Shown: positions 54,487 to 62,712, counted from the stretch's first letter. The stretch: 64,000 nt of DNA from Streptomyces sp. B21-083 (GCF_036898825.1 NZ_JARUND010000001.1:4402001-4466000); one strand, 5' to 3'. Translations and numbers: made by a program. Notes: generated from the letters alone by a model not told the origin.

Positions 54487-55581
54487 ATGCTGAGCATGGG
54501 CGCGAACGAAGTGGACGAGGCTGTCGCGAGCGCGGTGGCGCTGTTGAGGCAGGCGTTGGACCGGGACTGGGCGGAGGTCAACGCGGGGCGGCTGGAGTGG
54601 AGTTGCCGGCGGACGGCCGAGCACGTCGCCAGTGACCTGGTCGCGTACGCGGGCCAGTTGGCAGGGCGCGCGCAGCACGCGTACACCCCCTTCCAGATCA
54701 GCATCGACGGCCGCGAGGGCGGTCTGGACCCCGCCGACAACGCGGGCATCCTCGACGTCATCACGACCACCGGCGCCCTGCTCACCGCGGCAATCCGGAC
54801 CGCGCCCCGCGACGCGCGCGGCTTCCACCCGTTCCCCTTCCGCAGCGCGAACCGCGAGGGCTTCGCGGCGATGGGTGTCGCCGAAGTACTGCTGCACGCC
54901 GACGACATGGCCGAGGGCCTGGGGCTGTCGTACGAACCGCCCGCGCATCTCGCCGAGTTCGTCCTCACCCGGATCTTCCCGCACGTCCAGCCCGGCCCGG
55001 ACCACTGGCAGACCCTGCTCTGGGCGACCGGCCGCGCCACCCTCCCCGGCCGCGCCCAACTCACCGAGTGGCGCTGGACCAACAACCTGGTCCTCGACAC
55101 CGAACGACTCCGCCTGGAGGGTGTCACCCCGGCCGCCGCCGCCGACCTGCGCGCGGGCGGCACGGGCGGCTTCGACTGGATCGAGGGTGGCCCCTTCGAG
55201 GGCACCCGGGAGGCCGCCGGGATGACGCTGAAGGCGTACGAAGCGGGCGTGCACCGCCCGGAGTTCGGCCTGTTCGTCCTCGTACGGCGGGAGGACGACC
55301 GCGCGGTGGGCGGCATGGGCTTCCACGGCGCCCCCGACGAGGAGGGCAAGGCCGAGGTCGGCTACGACCTCGCGGAAGCCGCCCGCGGCAACGGCTACGC
55401 GACCGAGGCGCTGCGCACGTTGGCCGAGTGGGCGCTGGCCCGGGACGACGTACGGTCCCTGTTCGCGACCGTCGAGCCGGGCAACGTCCCGTCGCAGGGC
55501 GTGATCGCCCGCGTCGGCTTCGTACCGGTGAGCGCGGAACTCGACGAAGAGGGCCTGCGGGCCTACGAGTTGCGCGGCTGA
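54487..55581 (+). CDS. Fusion of DinB-like/mycothiol-dependent domain with GNAT acetyltransferase
   Basis: 364 residues in two domains. Residues 1-190 are helical and resemble the mycothiol-dependent maleylpyruvate isomerase/DinB-like fold (WSCRRTAEHVASDLVAYAGQLAG, VAEVLLHADDMAEGL, with likely metal-binding His 46 and His 145). Residues about 195-364 are a RimJ/RimL-type GNAT domain: TERLRLEGVTP, acetyl-CoA loop EAARGNGYATEAL and EPGNVPSQGVIARVGF. The fusion suggests acetylation linked to a thiol- or metal-binding domain, but no substrate is evident. The start is ATG 54487, 41 bp after the HD gene. Confidence 0.83.
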   Translation: MLSMGANEVDEAVASAVALLRQALDRDWAEVNAGRLEWSCRRTAEHVASDLVAYAGQLAGRAQHAYTPFQISIDGREGGLDPADNAGILDVITTTGALLTAAIRTAPRDARGFHPFPFRSANREGFAAMGVAEVLLHADDMAEGLGLSYEPPAHLAEFVLTRIFPHVQPGPDHWQTLLWATGRATLPGRAQLTEWRWTNNLVLDTERLRLEGVTPAAAADLRAGGTGGFDWIEGGPFEGTREAAGMTLKAYEAGVHRPEFGLFVLVRREDDRAVGGMGFHGAPDEEGKAEVGYDLAEAARGNGYATEALRTLAEWALARDDVRSLFATVEPGNVPSQGVIARVGFVPVSAELDEEGLRAYELRG

Positions 55582-55585
55582 CGTC

Positions 55586-55888
55586 CTACCGGTCCGCCTC
55601 GTCCACCCTGCCCACCCCGCCCACCCCGCGCGCTGCCTTACGCCTGCGCAGTCCCGCCCCGTGCAGCAGCCGTACCACCTCGCGGCTGCTGACCTCCACC
55701 GCCCCGGCGGCCATCACTTCCCCGTACCGATGCGACGGAATGTCGTAGTGGTCGCGCTCGAAGGCCCGGCGGGGCACCCCCAACCGGTCGGCGAACGCCT
55801 GCAGTTCGTCGTACGAGACATCGCTCACCAGGTGCGACCACAGGCGGCCGTGGCCGGGCCAGGTCGGGGGGTCTATGTAGAGGGTCAC
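55586..55888 (-). CDS. DUF4031 family protein
   Basis: A 100-residue protein with the DUF4031 core VTLYIDPPTWPGHGRLWSHL, FADRLGVPRRAFERDHYDIP and RYGEVMAAGAVEVSSREVVR. The function is unknown; the conserved Asp, His and Arg residues would suit a small hydrolase or nucleotide-binding protein. GTG 55888 overlaps the stop of the upstream gene (GTGA), so the two are translationally coupled. It converges on the GNAT fusion gene with a 4-bp gap. Confidence 0.85.
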   Translation of the reverse strand: MTLYIDPPTWPGHGRLWSHLVSDVSYDELQAFADRLGVPRRAFERDHYDIPSHRYGEVMAAGAVEVSSREVVRLLHGAGLRRRKAARGVGGVGRVDEADR

Positions 55889-56289
55889 GACGACGCCGGT
55901 CCGCCGGAGGCCGACGCCAGCCCGCCGATCGCCGAGACCCGCACCCCCGCCTTGTGGCACACCCACTGCGGGTCGGGACCCAACTCCGGCTCCACCTCCA
56001 GGGCGTGCGGATCACCGGCGCCGCAGACCGGGCACAGCGGCCAGCGGCCGTACGTCTCCAGCAGCGCGTCCTGTACGTCCTGGGCGACCAGCCCGGCCAC
56101 GAAGTCCGCACCGTCCGGCCACTGCTCCACCCACCAGCGTCGCTGTACGACCGACTCCTCGACCATCGAGACGACGTCCGCCTCGGCGACCTCGCGCGCG
56201 GCCAGGTCGGCGAGCACCAGGGCGCGTGCCGCGTGCAACGCCTGCTCCAGTGGGGTGACGGGGTCAGTGGGGTCGCCGGTGGGGGTCAT
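55885..56289 (-). CDS. Small helical protein with C-terminal zinc-ribbon-like motif
   Basis: 134 residues: a helical N-terminal half (LEQALHAARALVLADLAAREVAEADVV, cut here by no stop) and a C-terminal CPVCGAGDPHALE followed by WVCHKAGVRV, possible zinc ligands C-x2-C...C-H. No family name is known to me. It is coupled by GTGA overlap to DUF4031 downstream, and the two genes probably act together. ATG 56289 faces the MurR-type regulator across a 56-bp divergent promoter. Confidence 0.72.
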   Translation of the reverse strand: MTPTGDPTDPVTPLEQALHAARALVLADLAAREVAEADVVSMVEESVVQRRWWVEQWPDGADFVAGLVAQDVQDALLETYGRWPLCPVCGAGDPHALEVEPELGPDPQWVCHKAGVRVSAIGGLASASGGPASS

Positions 56290-56308
56290 GCACCCATTGT
56301 GCGCACTC

Positions 56309-56338
56309 TTGACCTGACGTCCGAATGGAAAATATCTT
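56309..56338 (+). promoter_or_regulatory. Promoter of the MurR-type regulator, leaderless
   Basis: TTGACC (56309-56314) and TATCTT (56333-56338) are 18 bp apart. Transcription should begin about 56345, so the GTG at 56346 would be the first codon of a leaderless mRNA. Confidence 0.55.
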
Positions 56339-56372
56339 TCATGACGTGACCCGAGACGTGAAGGAAACTTTC
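56328..56372. promoter_or_regulatory. Two GAAR-N5-TTTC operator-like sites
   Basis: GAAAATATCTTTC (56328-56340) overlaps the -10 box, and GAAGGAAACTTTC (56360-56372) lies 32 bp further, about three helical turns, inside the first codons. The match suggests autoregulation by the MurR/RpiR protein encoded here. Confidence 0.5.
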
Positions 56373-57314
56373 GGAGCAGTGGGCACTTCCGGCACGCCCG
56401 GCGGCCTCCCGGGTGTCACCCCGCCCGCGCCCGCCGCCCTCGCCGCCAAGGTGCGGACGCTGGCGCCCTCGATGACCCGCTCCATGCAGCGCGTCGCCGA
56501 GGCGGTCGCCGCGGACCCGGCAGGCTGCGCGGCCCTCACGGTCACCGGCCTCGCCGAGCTCACCGGCACCAGCGAGGCGACGGTCGTCCGCACGTCCCGG
56601 CTGCTCGGCTACCCCGGCTACCGCGACCTGCGCCTCGCGCTCGCCGGCCTCGCCGCCCAGCAGCAGTCGGGGCGCTCCCCCGCCGTGACCGCCGACATCG
56701 CGGTGGACGACCCGATAGCGGAGGTCGTGGCGAAACTGGCGTACGACGAGCAGCAGACCCTCGCCGACACGGCAGCCGGGCTGGACATGGCCCAGCTGTC
56801 CGCCGCCGTCAGCGCGCTGGCCGCCGCCCGTCGCATCGACATCTACGGCGTCGGCGCCTCCGGCCTGGTCGCCCAGGACCTCACCCAGAAGCTGCTGCGC
56901 ATAGGGCTGGTGGCGCACGCCCACAGCGACCCCCACCTCGCCGTCACCAACGCCGTGCAGCTGCGCGCGAAGGACGTCGCCGTCGCGATCACGCACTCCG
57001 GGTCGACCGGGGACGTCATCGAGCCGCTGCGCGTCGCCTTCGAACGCGGGGCCACGACGGTCGCGATCACGGGGCGGCCGGACGGACCCGTCGCGCAGTA
57101 CGCCGACCACATCCTCACCACCTCCACGGCCCGCGAGAGCGAGCTGCGCCCGGCGGCCATGTCGTCCCGCACCAGCCAACTCCTGGTCGTCGACTGCCTG
57201 TTCATAGGCGTGGCACAGCAGACGTACGAAACGGCCGCCCCGGCCCTGTCCGCCTCCTACGAGGCCCTGGCCCACCGCCACACCCCGCGCGGCGGCGCGA
57301 CATCGCGCCGCTAG
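56346..57314 (+). CDS. MurR/RpiR family transcriptional regulator
   Basis: A 322-residue regulator: an N-terminal HTH_6 domain (LTVTGLAELTGTSEATVVRTS) and a C-terminal SIS sugar-phosphate domain (RIDIYGVGASGLVAQDL, VAITHSGSTGDVIEPLRVA). It is followed 100 bp downstream by murQ, so the likely effector is N-acetylmuramic acid 6-phosphate and the likely target the murQ unit. I place the start at GTG 56346 because the promoter's predicted start point is there; ATG 56325 lies within the promoter. Confidence 0.9.
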   Translation: MTRDVKETFGAVGTSGTPGGLPGVTPPAPAALAAKVRTLAPSMTRSMQRVAEAVAADPAGCAALTVTGLAELTGTSEATVVRTSRLLGYPGYRDLRLALAGLAAQQQSGRSPAVTADIAVDDPIAEVVAKLAYDEQQTLADTAAGLDMAQLSAAVSALAAARRIDIYGVGASGLVAQDLTQKLLRIGLVAHAHSDPHLAVTNAVQLRAKDVAVAITHSGSTGDVIEPLRVAFERGATTVAITGRPDGPVAQYADHILTTSTARESELRPAAMSSRTSQLLVVDCLFIGVAQQTYETAAPALSASYEALAHRHTPRGGATSRR

Positions 57315-57414
57315 GACGCACGCCCCACCGGTACAGCAGGTACGGCCGTGACCGCCCCGACAGCCGTAACTGGCCGTAACTGCCGTACCGGGAGATCGAA
57401 AAGAGCAGCACGCC

Positions 57415-58362
57415 ATGACCTCAACCGCTGACGCCTCCTCCAACCACCGTGCTCTGAAAGAGGAGTTGGAGTCGCTGACGACCGAGGCGTTCCGCCCGGA
57501 GCTGGCCGACATCGACCGGCTTCCCACCCTCGACATCGCCAGGCTGATGAACGCCGAGGACACGACCGTCCCGGCCGCCGTCGCCGCGCGGCTGCCGGAG
57601 ATCGCCGCGGCGATCGACGCCCTGGCGGCCCGGATGGCCCGCGGTGGCCGGCTGGTCTACGCGGGCGCGGGCACGCCCGGCCGGCTCGGCGTGCTGGACG
57701 CGTCCGAGTGCCCGCCCACCTTCAACACCGACCCCGCGCAGGTCATGGGCGTGATCGCGGGCGGCCCCGAGGCCATGGTCACCTCCGTCGAGGGCGCCGA
57801 GGACTCCAGGGAGCTGGCGGCCGGTGACCTCGACGCGCTCGGCGTCACCGCCCTGGACACGGTGGTCGGCGTCTCGGCGTCCGGCCGTACGCCGTACGCG
57901 ATCGGCGCCGTCGAACACGCCCGCGCGCTGGGCGCGTTGACGATCGGCCTGTCCTGCAACGAGCGAAGCGCGCTGGCGGCGGCGGCCGAGCACGGCATCG
58001 AGGTCGTCGTCGGGCCCGAGCTGCTGACCGGCTCGACGCGACTCAAGGCGGGCACGGCCCAGAAGCTGGTCCTCAACATGCTGTCGACGATCACGATGAT
58101 CCGGCTCGGCAAGACGTACGGGAACCTGATGGTCGACGTACGGGCGTCGAACGAGAAGCTCCGGGCCCGGTCCCGCCGGATCGTGGCCCTGGCGACCGGT
58201 GCGGGCGACGAGGAGATCGAGGCGGCGCTCGCGGCGACGGACGGGGAGACGAAGAACGCGATCCTCGTCGTCCTCGGCTCGGTCGACGGCCCGACGGCCG
58301 CCCGCCTCCTCGCGGAGAACGACGGCCATCTGCGGGCGGCACTGACGGCAGCACCCCACTGA
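57415..58362 (+). CDS. murQ: N-acetylmuramic acid 6-phosphate etherase
   Basis: Cleaves the lactyl ether of MurNAc 6-phosphate to give GlcNAc 6-phosphate during recycling of cell-wall sugar. The 315-residue protein shows RLVYAGAGTPGRLGVLDASE (phosphate-binding SIS loop, with Pro where E. coli has Ser), SVEGAEDS (catalytic Glu) and GVSASGRTPYAIGA, all family signatures. ATG 57415 follows a weak site. It lies 100 bp after the MurR-type regulator, with GCCGTAACTG repeated in the gap, so control by that regulator is likely. Confidence 0.95.
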   Translation: MTSTADASSNHRALKEELESLTTEAFRPELADIDRLPTLDIARLMNAEDTTVPAAVAARLPEIAAAIDALAARMARGGRLVYAGAGTPGRLGVLDASECPPTFNTDPAQVMGVIAGGPEAMVTSVEGAEDSRELAAGDLDALGVTALDTVVGVSASGRTPYAIGAVEHARALGALTIGLSCNERSALAAAAEHGIEVVVGPELLTGSTRLKAGTAQKLVLNMLSTITMIRLGKTYGNLMVDVRASNEKLRARSRRIVALATGAGDEEIEAALAATDGETKNAILVVLGSVDGPTAARLLAENDGHLRAALTAAPH

Positions 58363-58400
58363 TGTGTCCGGGCGTTCGGCCGTCGGGCAGGATGGGCGCC

Positions 58401-58934
58401 ATGACCGAGATCCACACCCCCCGCCTCCTCCTCCGCCGCTGGACCGACGACGACCTCGCGCCGCTGTCGGAGATTTTCGCGGACTCCCAGGTCATGCGCT
58501 GGATCGACGACAGCGAGGTACGTGACCTGGAGTACACGGCGGAGGCCATCGAGCGGTGGGAGGAGGAGTGGGACGAGGAGGGCTTCGGCCTCTTCGCCGT
58601 CGAACTGCTCGCCTCGGGCGAACTGATCGGCGCTGTCGGCCTGTCCGTGCCCGACTTCCTGCCGGAGGTCGCGCACGACGTGGCGATCAGCTGGCTGCTC
58701 GGCTCCCAGTTCTGGGGCCAGGGATACGCCTCCGAGGCCGCCCACGCCACCCTGGAGTTCGCCCTCCAGGACCGCGGCCTCGACCGTGTGATCAGCGTCA
58801 GCAGGGCGGGAGACGACGCCTCCGAGAACATCATCCGCAAGCTGGGCCTGACGGAGGAGCGGGTGGCGACACACCCCGTGTACGGCCACCAGCTGCTCGT
58901 CCACGCGATCGACCTGACGGAGTTCGAGGCGTAG
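58401..58934 (+). CDS. GNAT family N-acetyltransferase
   Basis: A 177-residue RimJ/RimL-type acetyltransferase: ETHTPRLLLRRW-like start (EIHTPRLLLRRW), the acetyl-CoA loop SQFWGQGYASEAAHATLEFAL and DASENIIRKLGLTEE near the end. ATG 58401 is the family start. It lies 38 bp after murQ and may be co-transcribed. The substrate is unknown. Confidence 0.88.
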   Translation: MTEIHTPRLLLRRWTDDDLAPLSEIFADSQVMRWIDDSEVRDLEYTAEAIERWEEEWDEEGFGLFAVELLASGELIGAVGLSVPDFLPEVAHDVAISWLLGSQFWGQGYASEAAHATLEFALQDRGLDRVISVSRAGDDASENIIRKLGLTEERVATHPVYGHQLLVHAIDLTEFEA

Positions 58935-59079
58935 GCGCAGCCATAGCCACAGGCCCAGGCATACGCGTACTCCCGCCCGTGTTGTCAGTGGCGTGTGCGA
59001 CGGTGGAGGCCACTGAGAGCTCAGCGCACCGCACGCACATTCGCATGTACGTACGCCCGCACGCCGAAGGGACGACACC

Positions 59080-59670
59080 GTGAACCACGCCCAGCTGACC
59101 GCCCTCGGGCGAGCCCTGCGCGTCCTCGGCGAGCACGGGGACGCGCTCAGCGGCGACACCGCCGACACGAAGCTGCACGAGATCAAGGCCGACCTGAAGC
59201 GGGCGCTGGCCATCCTGGACGACACGGTGGCCGGCGCGGCGCCCACGACACGCTGCGCCGAGCATCCGAACGGCCCGGTGGACGAGAGCGCGAACGACCT
59301 CTGTCTCCTCTGTGAGACCCGCCGCCGCAGCGCCCGCCGCTCCCAGCAGAACGGCACCTACCCGCAGGCCCGCCCCACCGACCCCGAATCGGCACCCCCC
59401 GAGCGCACGATGTCCCGCTACGGCATCCGCGCGGACCGCCCCCAGCCCCAGCAGCGCTGGCTCCCCGAGGTCTGGACCGGCCAGAACTGGCAACTCTGCG
59501 GCACCCCGCGCCGCGACCGCGTCGAGGCCGAGCACTACCTCTCCGCCGAACGCCGCGCCCCCCGCCCAGGCATCGCCTACCGCCTGGTCCACGAGTTCAC
59601 CGACTACGAGGTCCTGCGGATCTGGGGCACACCGGTGAAGGTGGACATCGAGCCGATGGGCAACCTGTAG
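59080..59670 (+). CDS. Conserved hypothetical protein with CxxC motif
   Basis: 196 residues. The N-terminal 50 residues are helical (LTALGRALRVLGEHGDAL, LHEIKADLKRALAILDD), followed by a Cys-rich stretch (TTRCAEHPNG, LCLLCETRR) that may bind zinc, a disordered Arg/Pro linker, and a C-terminal beta-rich domain (RWLPEVWTGQNWQLCG, GIAYRLVHEFTDYEVL). GTG 59080 has AAGGGA 7 bases upstream. No known family was recognised; no partner is adjacent. Confidence 0.7.
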   Translation: MNHAQLTALGRALRVLGEHGDALSGDTADTKLHEIKADLKRALAILDDTVAGAAPTTRCAEHPNGPVDESANDLCLLCETRRRSARRSQQNGTYPQARPTDPESAPPERTMSRYGIRADRPQPQQRWLPEVWTGQNWQLCGTPRRDRVEAEHYLSAERRAPRPGIAYRLVHEFTDYEVLRIWGTPVKVDIEPMGNL

Positions 59671-59825
59671 CGCGCCTGGCAATCCGACCAGCCCAAACCT
59701 TGATCCACACGACCGGGTGAACCAGGTCCCTCGTCCGAGGCAAATCGGCGGATCGGTGGCCGGTGATCGTCGAAGCTGCTGGTGTCCGATTCGTTCCTTT
59801 GCCAGCCTTTGCCAGGAGACCTTCC

Positions 59826-60116
59826 TTGAGCGTCCGCCACTTCCTGTCCACCGCCCTCGCCGTCGTCGGCCCCCTGACCAGCGCCCTGGTGCTCGCCGTC
59901 GCGACCCCGGCGGCCACGGCCGCAGCCAACCCCTGCGGGTACTACGCGACAAGCAGCGACGCGTACTACAACCACTGCACGAGCGACGGCTCACACATCG
60001 TGATCGAGGTGGAGGTGTGGGGCCCGAACTACGAGAAGTGCGTGGTCCCGGGCGTCACATGGCTCGGCAGCAGCAGCAAGATCGACGGCGCGTGGTACGT
60101 CGGCCGGACCTGCTGA
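59826..60116 (+). CDS. Small secreted DUF6355-like protein
   Basis: A 96-residue exported protein: signal peptide to about residue 36 (LAVVGPLTSALVLAVATPAA), then a 60-residue Cys-containing domain (NPCGYYATSSDAYYNHCTSD, KCVVPGVTWLGSSSKI, YVGRTC) with four Cys that could form two disulphides. It resembles the DUF6355 'natural product biosynthesis' domain as I recall it. The start is TTG 59826 with GGAG 7 bases upstream. The function is unknown. Confidence 0.8.
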   Translation: MSVRHFLSTALAVVGPLTSALVLAVATPAATAAANPCGYYATSSDAYYNHCTSDGSHIVIEVEVWGPNYEKCVVPGVTWLGSSSKIDGAWYVGRTC

Positions 60117-60144
60117 CCTGACGACAGCTGACGCGCCCCGATCC

Positions 60145-60174
60145 GATCCGGCCCGGCCCAGTCCGGGCCGGATC
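60145..60174. terminator. Terminator after the DUF6355-like gene
   Basis: GATCCGGCCCGG (60145-60156) pairs perfectly with CCGGGCCGGATC (60163-60174) around a 6-base loop, between convergent genes ending at 60116 and 60199. Confidence 0.88.
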
Positions 60175-60198
60175 ACCCCGCCCGTCCGCGCGCCCGCC

Positions 60199-60402
60199 TC
60201 AAGGCAGCCGCCCCTCCCGGTTCACCCGCCGCACCCGCTCCCGCAGCACCTCCCCCGGCGGTACGTCCCCCAGCGCATCCGGCGGACAGTCCCACTCACG
60301 TCCGCCCCCTACGGGCCGCAGCTGCACGTATCCGCCCTCGCGCCCCATGACCTCGCCGATGCGCCCGTCGCGCACATCGAGGGCGTACGCCGCCTCACGC
60401 AC
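60199..60402 (-). CDS. Small conserved protein next to XRE/DUF397 locus, gene 2
   Basis: A 67-residue protein: VREAAYALDVRDGRIGEVMG, GYVQLRPVGGGREWDCPPDA, ending RVNREGRLP. This strand-rich pattern recurs in streptomycetes beside XRE/DUF397 loci as I recall. GTG 60402 overlaps the end of the upstream small gene by 8 bp (GTGCGTGA), so the two are coupled. It has no recognised function; an SH3-like fold is possible. Confidence 0.72.
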   Translation of the reverse strand: MREAAYALDVRDGRIGEVMGREGGYVQLRPVGGGREWDCPPDALGDVPPGEVLRERVRRVNREGRLP

Positions 60403-60628
60403 CTTCGCCGTCCCCGGCCGCCACGCCCTCCAGCACGGCGGCCAGCCGCGTCGCCGTACGGACGTTGCAGCGCCCGAGGACCACCAGCGCGAAGGGTTCG
60501 TCGCTCGCACCGGTCACGGGGTCGACGCCCAGGGACGGCAGGGCAACTCCGACCTCTCTCAGCGCCGCCCGCAGCCGCGCCACGATTTCCTCGGTCGTCT
60601 GCAGCCGCCCGTCCGACATCAGCTCCAT
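60395..60628 (-). CDS. Small conserved protein next to XRE/DUF397 locus, gene 1
   Basis: A 77-residue protein: helical N-terminus (TTEEIVARLRAALREVGVAL), PSLGVDPVTG, then FALVVLGRCNVRTATRLAAV. ATG 60628 has GGAGAGG upstream. It is divergent from the XRE gene and coupled to the 67-residue gene at 60199. The constant position beside XRE/DUF397 genes suggests joint control or interaction, but no role is known. Confidence 0.72.
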   Translation of the reverse strand: MELMSDGRLQTTEEIVARLRAALREVGVALPSLGVDPVTGASDEPFALVVLGRCNVRTATRLAAVLEGVAAGDGEGA

Positions 60629-60743
60629 CGCCTTCGCCTCTCCACTCTGAGTGTTGATGTTCTCCACACAGCGTGGCGAATAGGTGTCTAACCTGACCAG
60701 AGGGGACATCCCAACAAAGCCATGTGTGCGGCAGGGAGTTGCG

Positions 60744-61586
60744 ATGGCAGCACCGAAGGACCTCGACCCGTCCTCCTCGCCCCGGGCCTTCCTGGGCGCC
60801 GAGTTGCGCCACGCCCGCGAGGCGGCGGGCCTGAGCCAGGAGGAACTCGGCCGACCGCTCTTCGTCAGCGGTTCGTTCATCGGACAGTTGGAGGCCGGTA
60901 CGCGGCGGATGTTGCGTGAGTACGCCGTGCAGATAGACCAGATCCTGGGCACGAAGGACTTCTTCGAGCGCAACTGCGCCGCGCTCGCCAAGTCGAAGTA
61001 CCCCGAGCACTTCGAGGAAGCAGCGGAAGCGGAGGCGATCGCAACGACGATCAGGCACTACCTCCCACAGCTCATCCCGGGCTTGCTGCAGACACCGGCG
61101 TACGCGGCGGCGCTGTTCCGCACCTATCGGCCGACAGTCCCGGAGGCCGAGATCGAGGAGCTGGTGGCGACCCGTATGGAACGCACCCGCATCCTGGACA
61201 GTCCAACAACCCCCTTGTTTTGGTCGATCCTGGACGAGGCTGCGCTCCGTCGGCCAGTTGGCGGACCGGCCACAATGGCGGAGGCGCTCCGTCATGTACT
61301 GGACCTGGCACGTCACCACCGGATCATCGCGCAGGTGTTGCCATTCAGCGCCGGAGCGCATGCCGCGATGGGCGGCTCGCTGAAGCTCATGGAGTTCACA
61401 GACGCGCCACCGCTCTGCTTCGTCGAGGGATTGGACACGGGGAGACTGCTGGACGACCCGGCCAAGGTTGCCCGGCACTCCCTTACGTTCAACCTCCTCC
61501 AGGCGGCGGCTCTTTCGCCCCAGGACTCGCTGGCCCTCATCGAGGCCGTGGCGCAGGATTACGAGCATGAAGAACCTCGCCCGTGA
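60744..61586 (+). CDS. XRE family regulator with DUF5753 domain
   Basis: A 280-residue WhiJ-type protein: a helix-turn-helix (REAAGLSQEELGRPLFVSGS, residues 21-45) and a C-terminal DUF5753/Scr1-type domain (HYLPQLIPGLLQTPAYAAAL, LVATRMERTRIL, VLPFSAGAHAAMGGS). Such proteins pair with DUF397 proteins and affect development or antibiotic production in Streptomyces. ATG 60744 has GGGAG 5 bases upstream. The DUF397 gene overlaps its 3' end by 20 bp. Confidence 0.92.
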   Translation: MAAPKDLDPSSSPRAFLGAELRHAREAAGLSQEELGRPLFVSGSFIGQLEAGTRRMLREYAVQIDQILGTKDFFERNCAALAKSKYPEHFEEAAEAEAIATTIRHYLPQLIPGLLQTPAYAAALFRTYRPTVPEAEIEELVATRMERTRILDSPTTPLFWSILDEAALRRPVGGPATMAEALRHVLDLARHHRIIAQVLPFSAGAHAAMGGSLKLMEFTDAPPLCFVEGLDTGRLLDDPAKVARHSLTFNLLQAAALSPQDSLALIEAVAQDYEHEEPRP

Positions 61587-61770
61587 GTACGACACAAGCT
61601 CGGCCACCTGGTACAAGTCCAGCCATAGCGCCGGCGATGGCGGCGACTGCCTCGAAGTAGCTCCCGGACACACCCTCGTCCCCGTCCGTGACTCCAAGAA
61701 CCCCCTCGGCCCGAAGCTCGTGTTCCGGGCGGGGGCATGGTCGGTGTTCGTCGGGAATCTCAAGCCCTGA
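61567..61770 (+). CDS. DUF397 family protein
   Basis: A 67-residue DUF397 protein: TWYKSSHSAGDGGDCLEVAPG, then VRDSKNPLGPKLVF and a C-terminal WSVFVGNLK. It overlaps the XRE gene by 20 bp, the usual arrangement in which the small protein modulates its cognate DUF5753 regulator, as antitoxin-like or adaptor partner. A hairpin follows at 61830. Confidence 0.92.
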   Translation: MKNLAREYDTSSATWYKSSHSAGDGGDCLEVAPGHTLVPVRDSKNPLGPKLVFRAGAWSVFVGNLKP

Positions 61771-61829
61771 GGCACCGCACACACGCCTGAGCTTCGGGCA
61801 GCGAGCCCCGAGCCCTCTTTCTTAGGAAT

Positions 61830-61856
61830 GGGAGGCGGGCCTCAACCCGCCCTCCC
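61830..61856 (+). terminator. Hairpin after the DUF397 gene
   Basis: GGGAGGCGGG (61830-61839) pairs with CCCGCCCTCCC (61846-61856) with one bulged C and a 6-base loop, 60 bp after the DUF397 stop. Confidence 0.7.
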
Positions 61857-62016
61857 ACCCCGCGTGTTGTCTTGACGTGTTCGACTTGCCACGCAAAGTC
61901 ACGACGACTCCCCGGACCAACGCCCCCGTACGAACCACGACTTCGCGCATCTTCCGCCGCGCGAGGCAGCCGTCGCCGCGTACATCGACCGGCTGCCCGG
62001 CGGAGCCGACATCGCC

Positions 62017-62712
62017 GTGAAGACGCTGGCCATGCATCTCCCGTACGGCCAGTGCGACCTCCGCACCGCCCTCAACAACCTCCAGCAGGCGGGCCCTCTG
62101 CGCCGGGGCCGCGAACATGTGACCGGCACCGGCGCTGCCTCCGGCAGCCAACTCTGGATCACCCGGACGTGGTTCACCCGCACCGCACGGGGCGACGACT
62201 GGTGGGCGGCGTTCACACGGGGCGACGTACCGACCGACTCCCCGGAGGGGCAACGCCGTCAGCCGACCCGCTCACGCGCGTTCATCCTGCTCGCCGCGCT
62301 CGGCCGTACCGCGCCCGCCCTGTCCCTCTCCCAGGCGGACTGCGCGGCGCTGGCCCCGCTGGCCGGGGAGTGGTTCGAGCGAGGGGCGAACGAGGAGTCC
62401 GTACGGCACGCCCTGACCGCCGGCCTGCCGACCCCGGTCCATCACCCGGCCGCCCTGATCCGCAGGCGCCTGACCAGCAAGCTCCCGCCGGAGCCCGCCG
62501 CCGTACGGCCGCCACTGCGAATGCTGGAGTGCGCGAAGTGCGGGGTGCCGGGGCGGGCGGAGGCGCTGGCCGGGGGCGTGTGCGGGGAGTGCCGGGGCGA
62601 GTACGCCCCCGCTCACCGCGATGCGCCCCCACTCGCACCGACAATCCATGCCCGCGCAGCAGAGATTCGCGCTGCGATGGCCCATAAGCGCCAGGAAAGG
62701 ACACTCGTATGA
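62017..62712 (+). CDS. Helix-turn-helix protein with C-terminal zinc-ribbon motif; natural start apparently missing
   Basis: At least 231 residues: a winged-helix N-terminal domain (LPYGQCDLRTALNNLQQAG, LRRGREHV), a helical middle and a C-terminal CAKCGVPGRAEALAGGVCGECRGEY zinc-ribbon pattern given here by its Cys pairs only (CAKC, CGEC). GTG 62017 is the first usable start, yet the frame continues upstream to about 61900 with family-like sequence (NHDFAHLPPREAAVAAYIDR) and no start codon before an in-frame stop. The domain would be clipped by the GTG start. It overlaps the following frame by ATGA. Confidence 0.7.
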   Translation: MKTLAMHLPYGQCDLRTALNNLQQAGPLRRGREHVTGTGAASGSQLWITRTWFTRTARGDDWWAAFTRGDVPTDSPEGQRRQPTRSRAFILLAALGRTAPALSLSQADCAALAPLAGEWFERGANEESVRHALTAGLPTPVHHPAALIRRRLTSKLPPEPAAVRPPLRMLECAKCGVPGRAEALAGGVCGECRGEYAPAHRDAPPLAPTIHARAAEIRAAMAHKRQERTLV

